Assembly: GCA_965207535.1 (NCBI GenBank) | Contig: CBDBMR010000016.1 | Location: 186,001 to 250,000 of the forward strand | DNA length: 64,000 nt | Direction: 5' to 3' | DNA from: JAJDXO01 sp965207535 | GTDB lineage: Bacteria; Pseudomonadota; Alphaproteobacteria; Rhodospirillales; UBA2165 | Made by a program: the position numbers and the translations under genes | In this document: piece by piece, positions 1 to 7,639 of the stretch | How the letters are laid out: the number at the start of each line of letters is the position of its first letter | How positions within the stretch are numbered: position 1 is the stretch's first letter | The notes under the pieces: generated by a model | Seen by the model: only the letters and a program-made list of their open reading frames with translations | Databases searched by the model: none | What the model was told of the DNA's origin: nothing

Positions 1-499
1 GGCCGTCGTTGTTCGGGCCGTCGCCGGCGACATCGATGACCCGGCGCAGGCCTTCATACCGGTTTTCCTCGAGCAGCCTGACCGCGAAGGCGATGCCGTC
101 GCTGATGGAGGTTCGCCGGCCGAAGTTGAGCTCCGCCGAAGTCAATTGGGCCGCGAAGGCCTCGGCCGCGGCCGGCCCGTCGATGACGGTCCAGTCTATG
201 ACCAACAGGGTCGCCCCGTGGTTCGAGTAGTCGATATAGGCGACGGCAATCTTCTTGCGGTATCCGCCCTGGATGGCCTCGATGACCGCCGGGTTGCGGA
301 TGGCCGCGGCAATCCCTTCCCGCTGCAGGCGGGCCTCCACCTCGTCGATGCTGCGGGAGACGTCGGTCGCAAGCACCAGTTCGAGATCGACGGGTTCGGC
401 GCGAAGGGGCGGGACCAGCCCGATGAACAGGATCAGCAGCACAAGGATCGGAGGCGTCAGGCGACGAGATGGCCGAGGCAGCCCGAACCCGCCGTTCAT
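1..499 (-). CDS. DUF1194 family secreted vWA-like protein (3' end cut by window edge)
   Basis: The minus strand reads from an ATG at 499 to the window edge, so the C-terminus is missing (about 166 codons visible). The N-terminus has a basic stretch and then a hydrophobic segment (LVLLILFIGLV) ending near LRA-EP, a likely Sec signal peptide. The mature part begins VDLELVLATDVSRSIDEVEA, the MIDAS-like DVSRS start of DUF1194 proteins, followed by IAVAYIDYSNHGATLLVIDW and VAGDGPNNDG, both typical of that family. DUF1194 proteins are exported proteins of unknown function common in Alphaproteobacteria. The family call comes from recalled motif patterns. Confidence 0.8.
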   Translation of the reverse strand, partial: MNGGFGLPRPSRRLTPPILVLLILFIGLVPPLRAEPVDLELVLATDVSRSIDEVEARLQREGIAAAIRNPAVIEAIQGGYRKKIAVAYIDYSNHGATLLVIDWTVIDGPAAAEAFAAQLTSAELNFGRRTSISDGIAFAVRLLEENRYEGLRRVIDVAGDGPNNDG

Positions 500-719
500 C
501 CGCGATGCCGCCGCGTCTTCGGGCGTTTGGCCGTCAACGCCACGCGCGCCGTCGCGGTGCCGCGATCCCGCGGCCGCAACCCTGGTATCCGATCCAGCAT
601 GGATAAGTCCCGCTCGTTGCACGCCAAATGCCCACCACACGGGTATTTGGCGCGAGTCTACACCGGCGCGAGGGCGCCAAGGCAAGACTTTGTTGGCATC
701 CTTACGATTATTCGCCTGA

Positions 720-1778
720 TTATTCGCCAACCGGTACGGCATGTTTCCCGCCCTGCCGCGCCGGAGACAAGCCGAATGCACCGGCCAAGAGTTCATAGGA
801 CCGGCGTCGGGCCCCGGGATCGTGGGTGATGGTCAGGACCATGACTTCATTCGCGCCGTAGGTCTCCGCCATGCCGGTCAAAATCTCGCGGCATTGATCG
901 GGATCCCCGTAAAGGCTTCGCGACCGATTGGCCGCGATAAACCGGATTTCTCCGTCCGTATAGCCGAATTCTTCCGCTTCCTCGGGGGAGGGAAACGGCA
1001 TGAATCCGCCTCGGGTACGCTGGACAAGGCTCAGGTCGCGGCTCCTCGCCAGCCGGGCCGCGTCGGCCTCGGTCTCGGCGCAGATGACGAACACGGCAAG
1101 GATCGTTCCCGGCGCGCGAACCAGTTCGGACGGCCTGAAATGCTGCCGGAATCCGCGAATAATGCGCTCGCCGCCTTGAGGCGTGATGAACTGGGCGAAA
1201 GCAAAATTCAGCCCGAATTGCGCCGCCAACAGGGCGCTTTGGTCGCTCGAGCCGAGGAGCCACAAATCCGGAAGCGTCGATGTCTTCGGGCTGACGTCGA
1301 TTGCCGAGAAGGCCTCGGTCGGCGGCGGGGCGTCGGACAGGAACGCCATCATATCGGCGACGCGCGCCGGAAAGTACTCGACGCCGATTGCCGAACCGTA
1401 GGCCAACGCCGCGGCGGTGATTTGATCCGAGCCCGGCGCGCGCCCGATACCCAGATCGATGCGCCCCGGATAAAGGGCTTCAAGCACCCGGAAGGTTTCC
1501 GCCACCTTCAGCGGGCTGTAGTGACTCAACATGATGCCGCCGGTGCCGACGCGAATATTCTCCGTTTCACCGGCGATACGGGTGACCAGGATTTCCGGCG
1601 CGGGACCCGCCAAGGAGGCCGTGGCATGGTGTTCGGCCAGCCAGTAGCGGGTGTATCCGAGCTCGTCGGCGCGCCGTGCGAGCTCGAGCGTCTCGTGAAG
1701 CGTCTCCACCCCGGTTCCGCCGGTCCGAATGGGCGATTGATCCAGGATGCTGAGAGCAATGGTTGGCGAGGCCGACAT
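720..1778 (-). CDS. LLM class flavin-dependent oxidoreductase (luciferase-like)
   Basis: A 352-aa bacterial-luciferase-like monooxygenase of the MsnO8/YhbW type. The N-terminus reads LSILDQSPIRTG, followed by RYWLAEHHATASLAGPAPE, VGTGGIMLSHYSPLKVAE and DLGIGRAPGSD, the usual motifs of single-domain LLM proteins that bind FMN in a TIM barrel. These enzymes use reduced flavin and oxygen; the substrate cannot be predicted. It is a soluble protein of typical family length. It is convergent or isolated relative to its neighbours and probably monocistronic. Family certain, function open. Confidence 0.9.
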   Translation of the reverse strand: MSASPTIALSILDQSPIRTGGTGVETLHETLELARRADELGYTRYWLAEHHATASLAGPAPEILVTRIAGETENIRVGTGGIMLSHYSPLKVAETFRVLEALYPGRIDLGIGRAPGSDQITAAALAYGSAIGVEYFPARVADMMAFLSDAPPPTEAFSAIDVSPKTSTLPDLWLLGSSDQSALLAAQFGLNFAFAQFITPQGGERIIRGFRQHFRPSELVRAPGTILAVFVICAETEADAARLARSRDLSLVQRTRGGFMPFPSPEEAEEFGYTDGEIRFIAANRSRSLYGDPDQCREILTGMAETYGANEVMVLTITHDPGARRRSYELLAGAFGLSPARQGGKHAVPVGE

Positions 1779-1866
1779 GTGAGGGGAGTATAGCCGCCGA
1801 TTCCCCGATGACGAGGGCGGGATGGCGCCGGTTGTGCAATTCGCCGGGGACCGTTATAGACATGGG

Positions 1867-2196
1867 ATGCCGCGCTATTTCAAACCGGTTGCGTTGCTTC
1901 TGTTTCTCGTGGTTCTCGCCGCCTGCGACCGGGAGGCGTACATCTTTACTCCGAACGAATTCGACCGCTCGCGCCCGGGTTTCGGGCGTGAATTGAAGGA
2001 TCGTTCTGAGCTGCAGATCTGCTACAGCAAACAGATAACGACGCACCAAGCTCTGCTCGGCATGGCGGCCAAGGAATGCGGCCGGTTCGGAAAACAGGCC
2101 GTGTTCAGTCATGACGAGTCCCTGGAGTGCCCGTTGACGACGCCGACACAGGCTCATTTTAAGTGCGTCACCCCCGCGGCAACGCCGTCACGCTGA
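1867..2196 (+). CDS. small lipoprotein, unknown function
   Basis: A 109-aa protein. The ATG at 1867 is preferred over an in-frame codon at 1822 because it places a textbook lipoprotein signal at the N-terminus: MPRYFKPVALLLFLVVLAAC, with lipobox LAAC and acylated Cys20. The mature part (DREAYIFTPNEFDR...) has three further cysteines and ends in a short proline-rich tail. I do not recognise the family. It is divergent from the flavin oxidoreductase gene and about 100 bp upstream of a codirectional hydrolase. Confidence 0.65.
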   Translation: MPRYFKPVALLLFLVVLAACDREAYIFTPNEFDRSRPGFGRELKDRSELQICYSKQITTHQALLGMAAKECGRFGKQAVFSHDESLECPLTTPTQAHFKCVTPAATPSR

Positions 2197-2300
2197 CCGA
2201 TTCCCAATAACGTATTGATGTGATAGGGTTTTTGAGGCTCGGGATGTCCGGTCAATAGGCCCGGGGGATTTCCGGCCGGCATCGATGCAGGTGCTTCAGG

Positions 2301-3155
2301 GTGCGGAGAGTGACGGCAGTGATACAAGTCCTTGTGGCGGCCATCGCGGTCTATGGGCTGCTGGTCGCGGCGCTTTATCTCGGCCAACGGAACCTGATCT
2401 ATTTCCCAAGTTCGGCGCATCTCGATCCCGGGTCCTTCGGCGTTCCCGAGTTCGAGGCCGTGCGCCTCCAGACCGGCGACGGGTTGCCGCTCGCCGCCTG
2501 GTGGCACCCGCCGCAAGACGGCAACTGGACCCTGGTTCTATTCCACGGCAATGCCGGTCACATTGGTCATCGGGCAAGCAAGGTCGCGCCGTTTCTGCGC
2601 GAGGGGAGGGGCGTCCTTCTGGTCGAATATCGCGGATACGGGCCCAATCCGGGATATCCGACCGAGCAGGGGCTGTACGCCGATGCCGACGCCGCCATGT
2701 CATTCGTTTCGCGGCAGGGAATCACTCCGCAGCGCATCGTCCTCTACGGCGAATCCCTGGGCACGGGTGTCGCCGTGGAGACCGCGGTCCGCCATCCCAT
2801 CGGCGCCTTGGTTCTCGAGGCGCCCTTCACCTCCATCCCGGATATGGCCCGGTATCGGCTGCCGTTCGTTCCGGCCCGGCGGCTGGTCAAGGACCGGTTC
2901 GACTCGGCGTCGAAGATCGGCGAACTCAGGATCCCCGTCATGGTCATCCACGGCGGCCGCGACAGGACGATCCCCATTCGCTTTGGCCGGCGCCTGTTCG
3001 ACCGGATCTCGGCCGAGAAGGAGTTCGTCCATCTGCCGGCGGCCGGTCACAACGATCTGTTCGATTTCGGCGCACGGGAGCGCGCGGCAGACTTTGTCGA
3101 CCGGGTCATGGGCACCGGCGGCGAAACACCGGGTCCGCCACCGGTGACGAACTGA
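2301..3155 (+). CDS. alpha/beta hydrolase, Bem46/ABHD13-like
   Basis: A 284-aa serine hydrolase anchored by one N-terminal membrane helix (VLVAAIAVYGLLVAALYLGQ). It carries the Bem46/ABHD13 pattern: FHGNAGHIGHR for the oxyanion region, RGYGPNPGYPTEQGLYADA, the nucleophile elbow GESLGTG, the acid in HGGRDRTIP, and the histidine in PAAGHNDL. Substrates of this family are not well defined (membrane-associated esterase or thioesterase suggested). The first codon is GTG; a second in-frame GTG at 2319 is an alternative start. A cluster of palindromic repeats follows the gene. Confidence 0.85.
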   Translation: MRRVTAVIQVLVAAIAVYGLLVAALYLGQRNLIYFPSSAHLDPGSFGVPEFEAVRLQTGDGLPLAAWWHPPQDGNWTLVLFHGNAGHIGHRASKVAPFLREGRGVLLVEYRGYGPNPGYPTEQGLYADADAAMSFVSRQGITPQRIVLYGESLGTGVAVETAVRHPIGALVLEAPFTSIPDMARYRLPFVPARRLVKDRFDSASKIGELRIPVMVIHGGRDRTIPIRFGRRLFDRISAEKEFVHLPAAGHNDLFDFGARERAADFVDRVMGTGGETPGPPPVTN

Positions 3156-3179
3156 TGCCGGTCTGTGCCGTCGCTACCC

Positions 3180-3430
3180 GTCACCCTGACCCTCTCCCCC
3201 AAAATGGAATCAGGGGCGGGGTATGACGGAATAGGGACCTCCAACAACACGCGTCATGCCCCGGCTTGTCCGGGGCATCCACGTTGTTCTGGATTACCCG
3301 GACAAGCCGGGTAATGACGAGCTTCTTTGATTCAGCACCACCCGTCATGCTCCGGCCCACTGGACCGGCTTTGCCGGCCAGCCAGCAAAGTGGCGGGGCA
3401 TCCAGGATATTTCCCGTCACCCAGCGCTGT
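3180..3430. repeat. dispersed palindromic repeats (GTCATGCCCCGG family)
   Basis: Intergenic block of short inverted units. At about 3253-3318 a unit reads CGTCATGCCCCGGCTTGTCC and runs into a mirror-image unit ending GGACAAGCCGGGTAATGACG. A second unit at 3345-3400 carries the GGACCGGCTTTGCCGGCCAG stem. Near-identical units recur at 19950-20175, 20925-21215 and 25457-25785. They can form stems and are probably REP-like elements. No gene is visible here. Confidence 0.8.
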
Positions 3431-3443
3431 CCCTGGTTCGGAT

Positions 3444-5087
3444 TTAAGCTGCGGAGTTGTTCGTTTCGGCCAATGACGCCAGGCGCTCCGGGGTGTCCAC
3501 ATCGAACAACACGCCATCGTCCTCGACGATTACCTCATGGACCTTGTCGGCGTGGTCTTCCAGCAGGTGGCGGGCGCCGACGTCGCCGCTCAAATGCTGC
3601 ATTTCACCGAAAAACTGCGCGCCCCAAAGTACGGGGTTGCCGCGCTTCCGGCCGTGAACCGGCACGCAAATGGCGCGGCCTTCCACGGGATCGAACGCCC
3701 GTACGAGGTTCCTGATATGCCCGGCAGTGACCAGCGGCATGTCGCCGAGGCAGATAACCGCCGCCGCAATGCCGTCCGGCAGCGCCGATAGTCCGCTCTT
3801 CAACGACGTGCTCATGCCGCTCGCATGGTCCGGGTTATGCACCAGCGTCACCGGCAGACCGGCCAGGGCCGCACCGACCTTGTCCGGTTCATGGCCGGTT
3901 ACGACGATCACATCCTTGCCGACGGCGTCCAGGACCGTTTCCGCGACCCGCCGGACCATCGGCGCGCCGTCCACGTCGGCCAACAGCTTGTTGGCCGGAC
4001 CCATACGGCGGGATGCGCCGGCGGCGAGCACGATTGCCGCCGTTTTGGTCTCCGGCGACGATGCCGCGGCGGAGGCCTCGGCGAGGTCGCGCTGCTGGCC
4101 GCGTTCGCTGATTTCCTTGAGCAGGCCGCCCGCCCCCATTCGCATGATGTCGGTGCCGGTTACCGGGAGGTCGGCGAGAGAGCGCCACAGCACCCAGTCG
4201 AACCCGTTTAGTTTGGGGGAACGCGCGCAACCGGGCATGCCGATGACCGGCGCTTCGTCCCAACGGCCGACAAACAGCAAATTCCCCGGATCGACGGGCA
4301 TGCCGAAATGTTCGATTGTGCCGCCGGCCTCGACCACGGCGCCCGGGGCCACGTCTTCCCGGTCGACGGTCGCCGAGGCCCCGAAGATCAGGAACAAATC
4401 GGCCCCGCCGCGTTTCAATTCGTACAGTGATTTGGTTACCTCGCCGTGATCGTGGCCGCACCTGATCTCCCGGAAGATGTGACTGCCGAAATCGGCCACC
4501 CGGGTTTCGGTGATTTCCAGCGTCTTGTCGAGGACGCTTTCCTTCAGTCCCGGGAGCCGTGTCTGGATGAGGCCGATCTTCTTGTTGCCGAACCGGCTCA
4601 CCCCGATCAGCTGATCGGCTTCGCTGGCGACGGCGAGAACCGTTTCCAGGACCGATCGTCTGACGGCAAAGGGAATGATCTTGATGGTCGCGACCATCTG
4701 GCCGGGCGCGACAACGTCAAAGGGTTCGAGCGTCGCCACCGTGACCGCTTCATCGATCAGGTTCAGGCGGTCGAGCTTTTCCCGATCCACGGCCAGCACG
4801 CCGTGTTCTTCGGCGATCAGGTTGCAGCGGCCGGTGAAGGCTTCGCCCGCCCGCAGGTTTTGTCCCGCCGCCAACGCCCGGCAGACGGCTGCCGCCGCTT
4901 CATCCTCGGGAACGTCGTCGGCATCGAGCCTGGCGACGATGACCGATTCGATTCCGGCCTCTTGCAGGAGCGCGATGTCTTCCTCGCTCAGCAACTGGCC
5001 TTTCTTGAGCTTGCGCCCGGGCAGCTTTGCCGAATGAGCGAGGAAGGCGCCTGCCGCCTCGCCGACCGGGATGGGCCCGAATTTCAT
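3444..5087 (-). CDS. MoeA-like molybdopterin-binding / MocA-like nucleotidyltransferase fusion
   Basis: A 547-aa two-domain protein. Residues about 1-330 resemble a molybdopterin-binding (MoCF/MoeA-like) domain (GADLFLIFGASATVDREDV, GMPGCARSPKLNGFD). Residues about 345-540 are a MocA-type molybdenum-cofactor cytidylyltransferase: IVLAAGASRRMGPANKLL is the nucleotide-binding loop, followed by VVTGHEPDKV, ICLGDMPLVTA and RGNPVLW. MocA makes the cytidine dinucleotide form of Moco used by xanthine- and CO-dehydrogenase-type enzymes, which fits its place in an operon with coxS, coxM and xdhC. Its ATG overlaps the xdhC stop codon by one base (TAATG), so translation is probably coupled. Confidence 0.9.
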   Translation of the reverse strand: MKFGPIPVGEAAGAFLAHSAKLPGRKLKKGQLLSEEDIALLQEAGIESVIVARLDADDVPEDEAAAAVCRALAAGQNLRAGEAFTGRCNLIAEEHGVLAVDREKLDRLNLIDEAVTVATLEPFDVVAPGQMVATIKIIPFAVRRSVLETVLAVASEADQLIGVSRFGNKKIGLIQTRLPGLKESVLDKTLEITETRVADFGSHIFREIRCGHDHGEVTKSLYELKRGGADLFLIFGASATVDREDVAPGAVVEAGGTIEHFGMPVDPGNLLFVGRWDEAPVIGMPGCARSPKLNGFDWVLWRSLADLPVTGTDIMRMGAGGLLKEISERGQQRDLAEASAAASSPETKTAAIVLAAGASRRMGPANKLLADVDGAPMVRRVAETVLDAVGKDVIVVTGHEPDKVGAALAGLPVTLVHNPDHASGMSTSLKSGLSALPDGIAAAVICLGDMPLVTAGHIRNLVRAFDPVEGRAICVPVHGRKRGNPVLWGAQFFGEMQHLSGDVGARHLLEDHADKVHEVIVEDDGVLFDVDTPERLASLAETNNSAA

Positions 5088-6091
5088 TAGACGCCGGTCT
5101 TGCCGTGCTTGGCGGCGACGATCTCGGAGAGGATCGAAACGGCAATCTCCGAGGGTGATTTGGATCCGATATCCAACCCGATGGGGGCGTGGATGCGGTC
5201 GATGTCCCCGTCGGTGAACCCGGCTTCCTTGAGCCGCTCCACACGGGAGGCGTGGGTGCGTTTGCTGCCCAGCGCGCCGATATAGAAGGCATCCGATTTC
5301 AGTGCCCGGTCGAGGGCGGGATCATCCAGCTTTGGATCGTGGGTCAGGGTAACGATCGCGGTCCGGCCGTCCGGCTTGATTTCATCCATTGCGTCGTCGG
5401 GCCAGTCGTCGTTCAGGCTGACCTCCGGGAACCGGTCTACGGTGGCGAACGATCCGCGGGGGTCGACCACCGTTACGTCAAATCCGGCCAAAGCGGCCAT
5501 CGGCACCAGCGACTGGGCAATATGCACCGCGCCGACGCACACCATCCTGAGCGGCGTGTTGAACACCCGGACGAACAGGTTCCGGCCGCCGTTTTCGATT
5601 ACCCGGCTGACGTCCGAGCGCAGCGCCTGACGTACCTCGGAGACCACGTCGTCAGGCAATGCCAGGCCGCCGTCGACGCCGCCGGGACGGACCAGGCTGC
5701 GTTCGCCGGTTTCGATATCGGTGACCGTGGCCACGGGGCGGTCGGAGATCAGCCGCTCCAGCATCTCCCGGTCGGCTTCTTTCTCCACCAATACCTTGAT
5801 GTCGCCGCCGCAGGCGAGGCCGACTTCCCACGCCTGTTCGTTGGTGACCCCGAATTCCAGGGTGCGCGGCTTCCCGTCCTCGATGGACTGCAGGGCCTCT
5901 CCGACCACCGCGCCCTCGATGCAGCCGCCCGACACGGAGCCCACGAAGGCGCCGTCGCCGTCGACCGCCAACTGGCTGCCGACCGGACGCGGCGACGAGC
6001 CCCAGGTCCCGATCACCGTCGCCAAGGCGACGTTCTTGCCGGACCCGAGCCAGTCGGTTGCTTGTTCCAGTACTTCGTCGGCTTCGCCCAT
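5087..6091 (-). CDS. xdhC: XdhC family molybdenum-cofactor sulfuration/insertion protein
   Basis: A 334-aa XdhC/CoxI protein. The N-terminal domain has ATVIGTWGSSPRPVGSQLAV and the FVGSVSGGCIEGAVV loop; the C-terminal Rossmann domain has TLTHDPKLDDPAL and YIGALGSKRTHASR, and ends with the IGLDIGSKSPSEIAVSI motif. XdhC proteins bind the cofactor, protect its sulfurated form and deliver it to xanthine-dehydrogenase-family enzymes in the cytoplasm. It sits between coxM and the MocA fusion, as in aerobic CO dehydrogenase accessory operons. The symbol is by family; orthology to a characterised xdhC or coxI is not shown. Confidence 0.92.
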   Translation of the reverse strand: MGEADEVLEQATDWLGSGKNVALATVIGTWGSSPRPVGSQLAVDGDGAFVGSVSGGCIEGAVVGEALQSIEDGKPRTLEFGVTNEQAWEVGLACGGDIKVLVEKEADREMLERLISDRPVATVTDIETGERSLVRPGGVDGGLALPDDVVSEVRQALRSDVSRVIENGGRNLFVRVFNTPLRMVCVGAVHIAQSLVPMAALAGFDVTVVDPRGSFATVDRFPEVSLNDDWPDDAMDEIKPDGRTAIVTLTHDPKLDDPALDRALKSDAFYIGALGSKRTHASRVERLKEAGFTDGDIDRIHAPIGLDIGSKSPSEIAVSILSEIVAAKHGKTGV

Positions 6092-6123
6092 CGCTTCCTC
6101 GCGATTATGACATCCGACCTAAT

Positions 6124-6912
6124 TTAGGCAGCCAATGCCCGTTTCGCCATAACCGTTACCAGGTGCGCGCGGTATTCGGCACTGGCGTGGATATCCTCGT
6201 TGAGGTCGTCGGCGGATACCTTGATGTCGGCGACCGCGTCCGGGGACCAGTCGGCGTTGAGCGCCTCTTCCATTTCAGGCACCCGGTAGACGCAGGCGCC
6301 GGCGCCGGTCACCGCCACCCGGGCGCCGTCCGAGGTCTTGGCGACGAACACCCCGACGATCGGATAACGGGAGGCCGGATTCGGGAAATGCATATAGCCG
6401 GCGGCCTCGGGAACCGGGAACGAAACCTCGGTGATCAGCTCGCCCTCGTCGAGCGCCGTCGTGAACATGCCCTCGAAGAAGTCGTCCGCGGCGATCGTCC
6501 GCCGGTCCGTGTGTATGGTCGCGTTGAGCGCCAGCACGGCGGACGGATAGCTGGCCGCCGGGTCGTTGTTGGCCAGCGAGCCGCCGATCGTGCCCCGATT
6601 TCGCACCATGGGATCGCCGATGGTGCCGGCAAGATGGGCAAGGGCGGGAATCTTCGATTGCACCAGATCCGAGGTGTTGACGTCGTGATGAACCGTCATC
6701 GCTTTGATGGCAATGTTGCCGCCGTCCTCGGAGATACCGCGAAGGTCGTCCAGATCGCCGAGATCGACCAGATCGGACGGCTGGTCGAGGCGCTGCTTGA
6801 GCACCGGCAGCAGGGTCATGCCGCCGGCCAGATAGCGCGCATCGTCCGCGCCGCCGAACTTGGATTTGGCGTCGTCGGCCGACGACGCTCTGTGATACTC
6901 GAAATCGTACAT
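6124..6912 (-). CDS. coxM: CoxM-type FAD-binding medium subunit of a molybdenum hydroxylase
   Basis: A 262-aa medium subunit of the xanthine dehydrogenase/CO dehydrogenase family. The two FAD-binding signatures are visible: LAGGMTLLP near residue 30 and TIGGSLANNDPAASYPSAV near residue 110. The C-terminal CO_deh_flav_C domain follows. The subunit passes electrons from the 2Fe-2S small subunit to its acceptor. It lies 9 bp after coxS and 32 bp before xdhC on the same strand, so all four genes probably form one operon. The matching large molybdenum subunit is absent from the window. Confidence 0.9.
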   Translation of the reverse strand: MYDFEYHRASSADDAKSKFGGADDARYLAGGMTLLPVLKQRLDQPSDLVDLGDLDDLRGISEDGGNIAIKAMTVHHDVNTSDLVQSKIPALAHLAGTIGDPMVRNRGTIGGSLANNDPAASYPSAVLALNATIHTDRRTIAADDFFEGMFTTALDEGELITEVSFPVPEAAGYMHFPNPASRYPIVGVFVAKTSDGARVAVTGAGACVYRVPEMEEALNADWSPDAVADIKVSADDLNEDIHASAEYRAHLVTVMAKRALAA

Positions 6913-6921
6913 GGTGTTCCC

Positions 6922-7395
6922 CTAGCCCCGCATCGTCTCTTGTGCGGCCAGAATGGCTTCGACGATGTTGTGGTAGCCCGTGCACCGGCAGAAATTACCC
7001 TCGAGGCCGTGCCGGACTTCCTTTTCGCTCATGTTCGGATTGTCGTTCACCAGGCCGATGGCGCTCATCACCATGCCCGGCGTGCAGAACCCGCATTGCA
7101 GGGCGTGATGTTCGCGGAAGGCCTCCTGCATGGGATGCAGCGTGTCGCCGTCGGCCAGCCCTTCGATGGTGAGGACATCGGAGCCGTCCACATGCGCCGC
7201 GAGCAGCGTGCAGGATTTCATGGCGCGGCCGTCCACGTGCACCGCGCAGGCGCCGCATTGGGTGGTATCGCAGCCGACATGCGTTCCGGTCAGGCCGAGA
7301 TGTTCCCGCAGGAACTGAACGAGGAGCGTCCGGCCCTCGACTTCCCCCGTGACCTCCTTGCCGTTGACGGTCATCTTTATGCTGTACGAAGACAT
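6922..7395 (-). CDS. coxS: CoxS-type 2Fe-2S small subunit of a molybdenum hydroxylase
   Basis: A 157-aa small subunit starting at the ATG at 7395; an open frame extends further upstream but that stretch does not match the family. All eight cluster cysteines are present: C42, C47, C50 and C62 in the plant-ferredoxin fold (GCDTTQCGACAVHVDG), and C101, C104, C136 and C138 in the helical domain (CGFCTPGMV, NFCRCTGYHNIV). It is the first gene of the coxS-coxM-xdhC-mocA set. In known enzymes it relays electrons from the molybdenum site to FAD. Substrate unknown without the large subunit. Confidence 0.92.
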   Translation of the reverse strand: MSSYSIKMTVNGKEVTGEVEGRTLLVQFLREHLGLTGTHVGCDTTQCGACAVHVDGRAMKSCTLLAAHVDGSDVLTIEGLADGDTLHPMQEAFREHHALQCGFCTPGMVMSAIGLVNDNPNMSEKEVRHGLEGNFCRCTGYHNIVEAILAAQETMRG

Positions 7396-7471
7396 CCGAG
7401 CCTCATCTCTCTTGGTTTGGTGCCGGGCCGGTGCAACGCCCCGGTATGCTTGGCGCGTATATTTGCAGAAC

Positions 7472-7495
7472 GCCCGGGGCCGGGCAAATTTTTTT
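7472..7495 (+). terminator. hairpin plus T-run, plus-strand orientation
   Basis: GCCCGG (7472-7477) pairs with CCGGGC (7480-7485), and a run of seven T follows at 7489-7495. This is a rho-independent terminator for plus-strand transcripts, yet the genes on both sides are on the minus strand. It may block antisense transcription into the Mrp operon. Confidence 0.45.
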
Positions 7496-7639
7496 AGGTC
7501 CCCGTCCGCAACGCGGATTTGGGGCGCCGGGTGGATTGCCGGGGCTCCCGTCGAGGGTTTCCAGCTTGATCCGGAGGTCAGTTTTCTCTGGAGACGCATG
7601 CGGGACGGCATCGGCGTCCCGCCGCCGCCGGCTGCGCCT

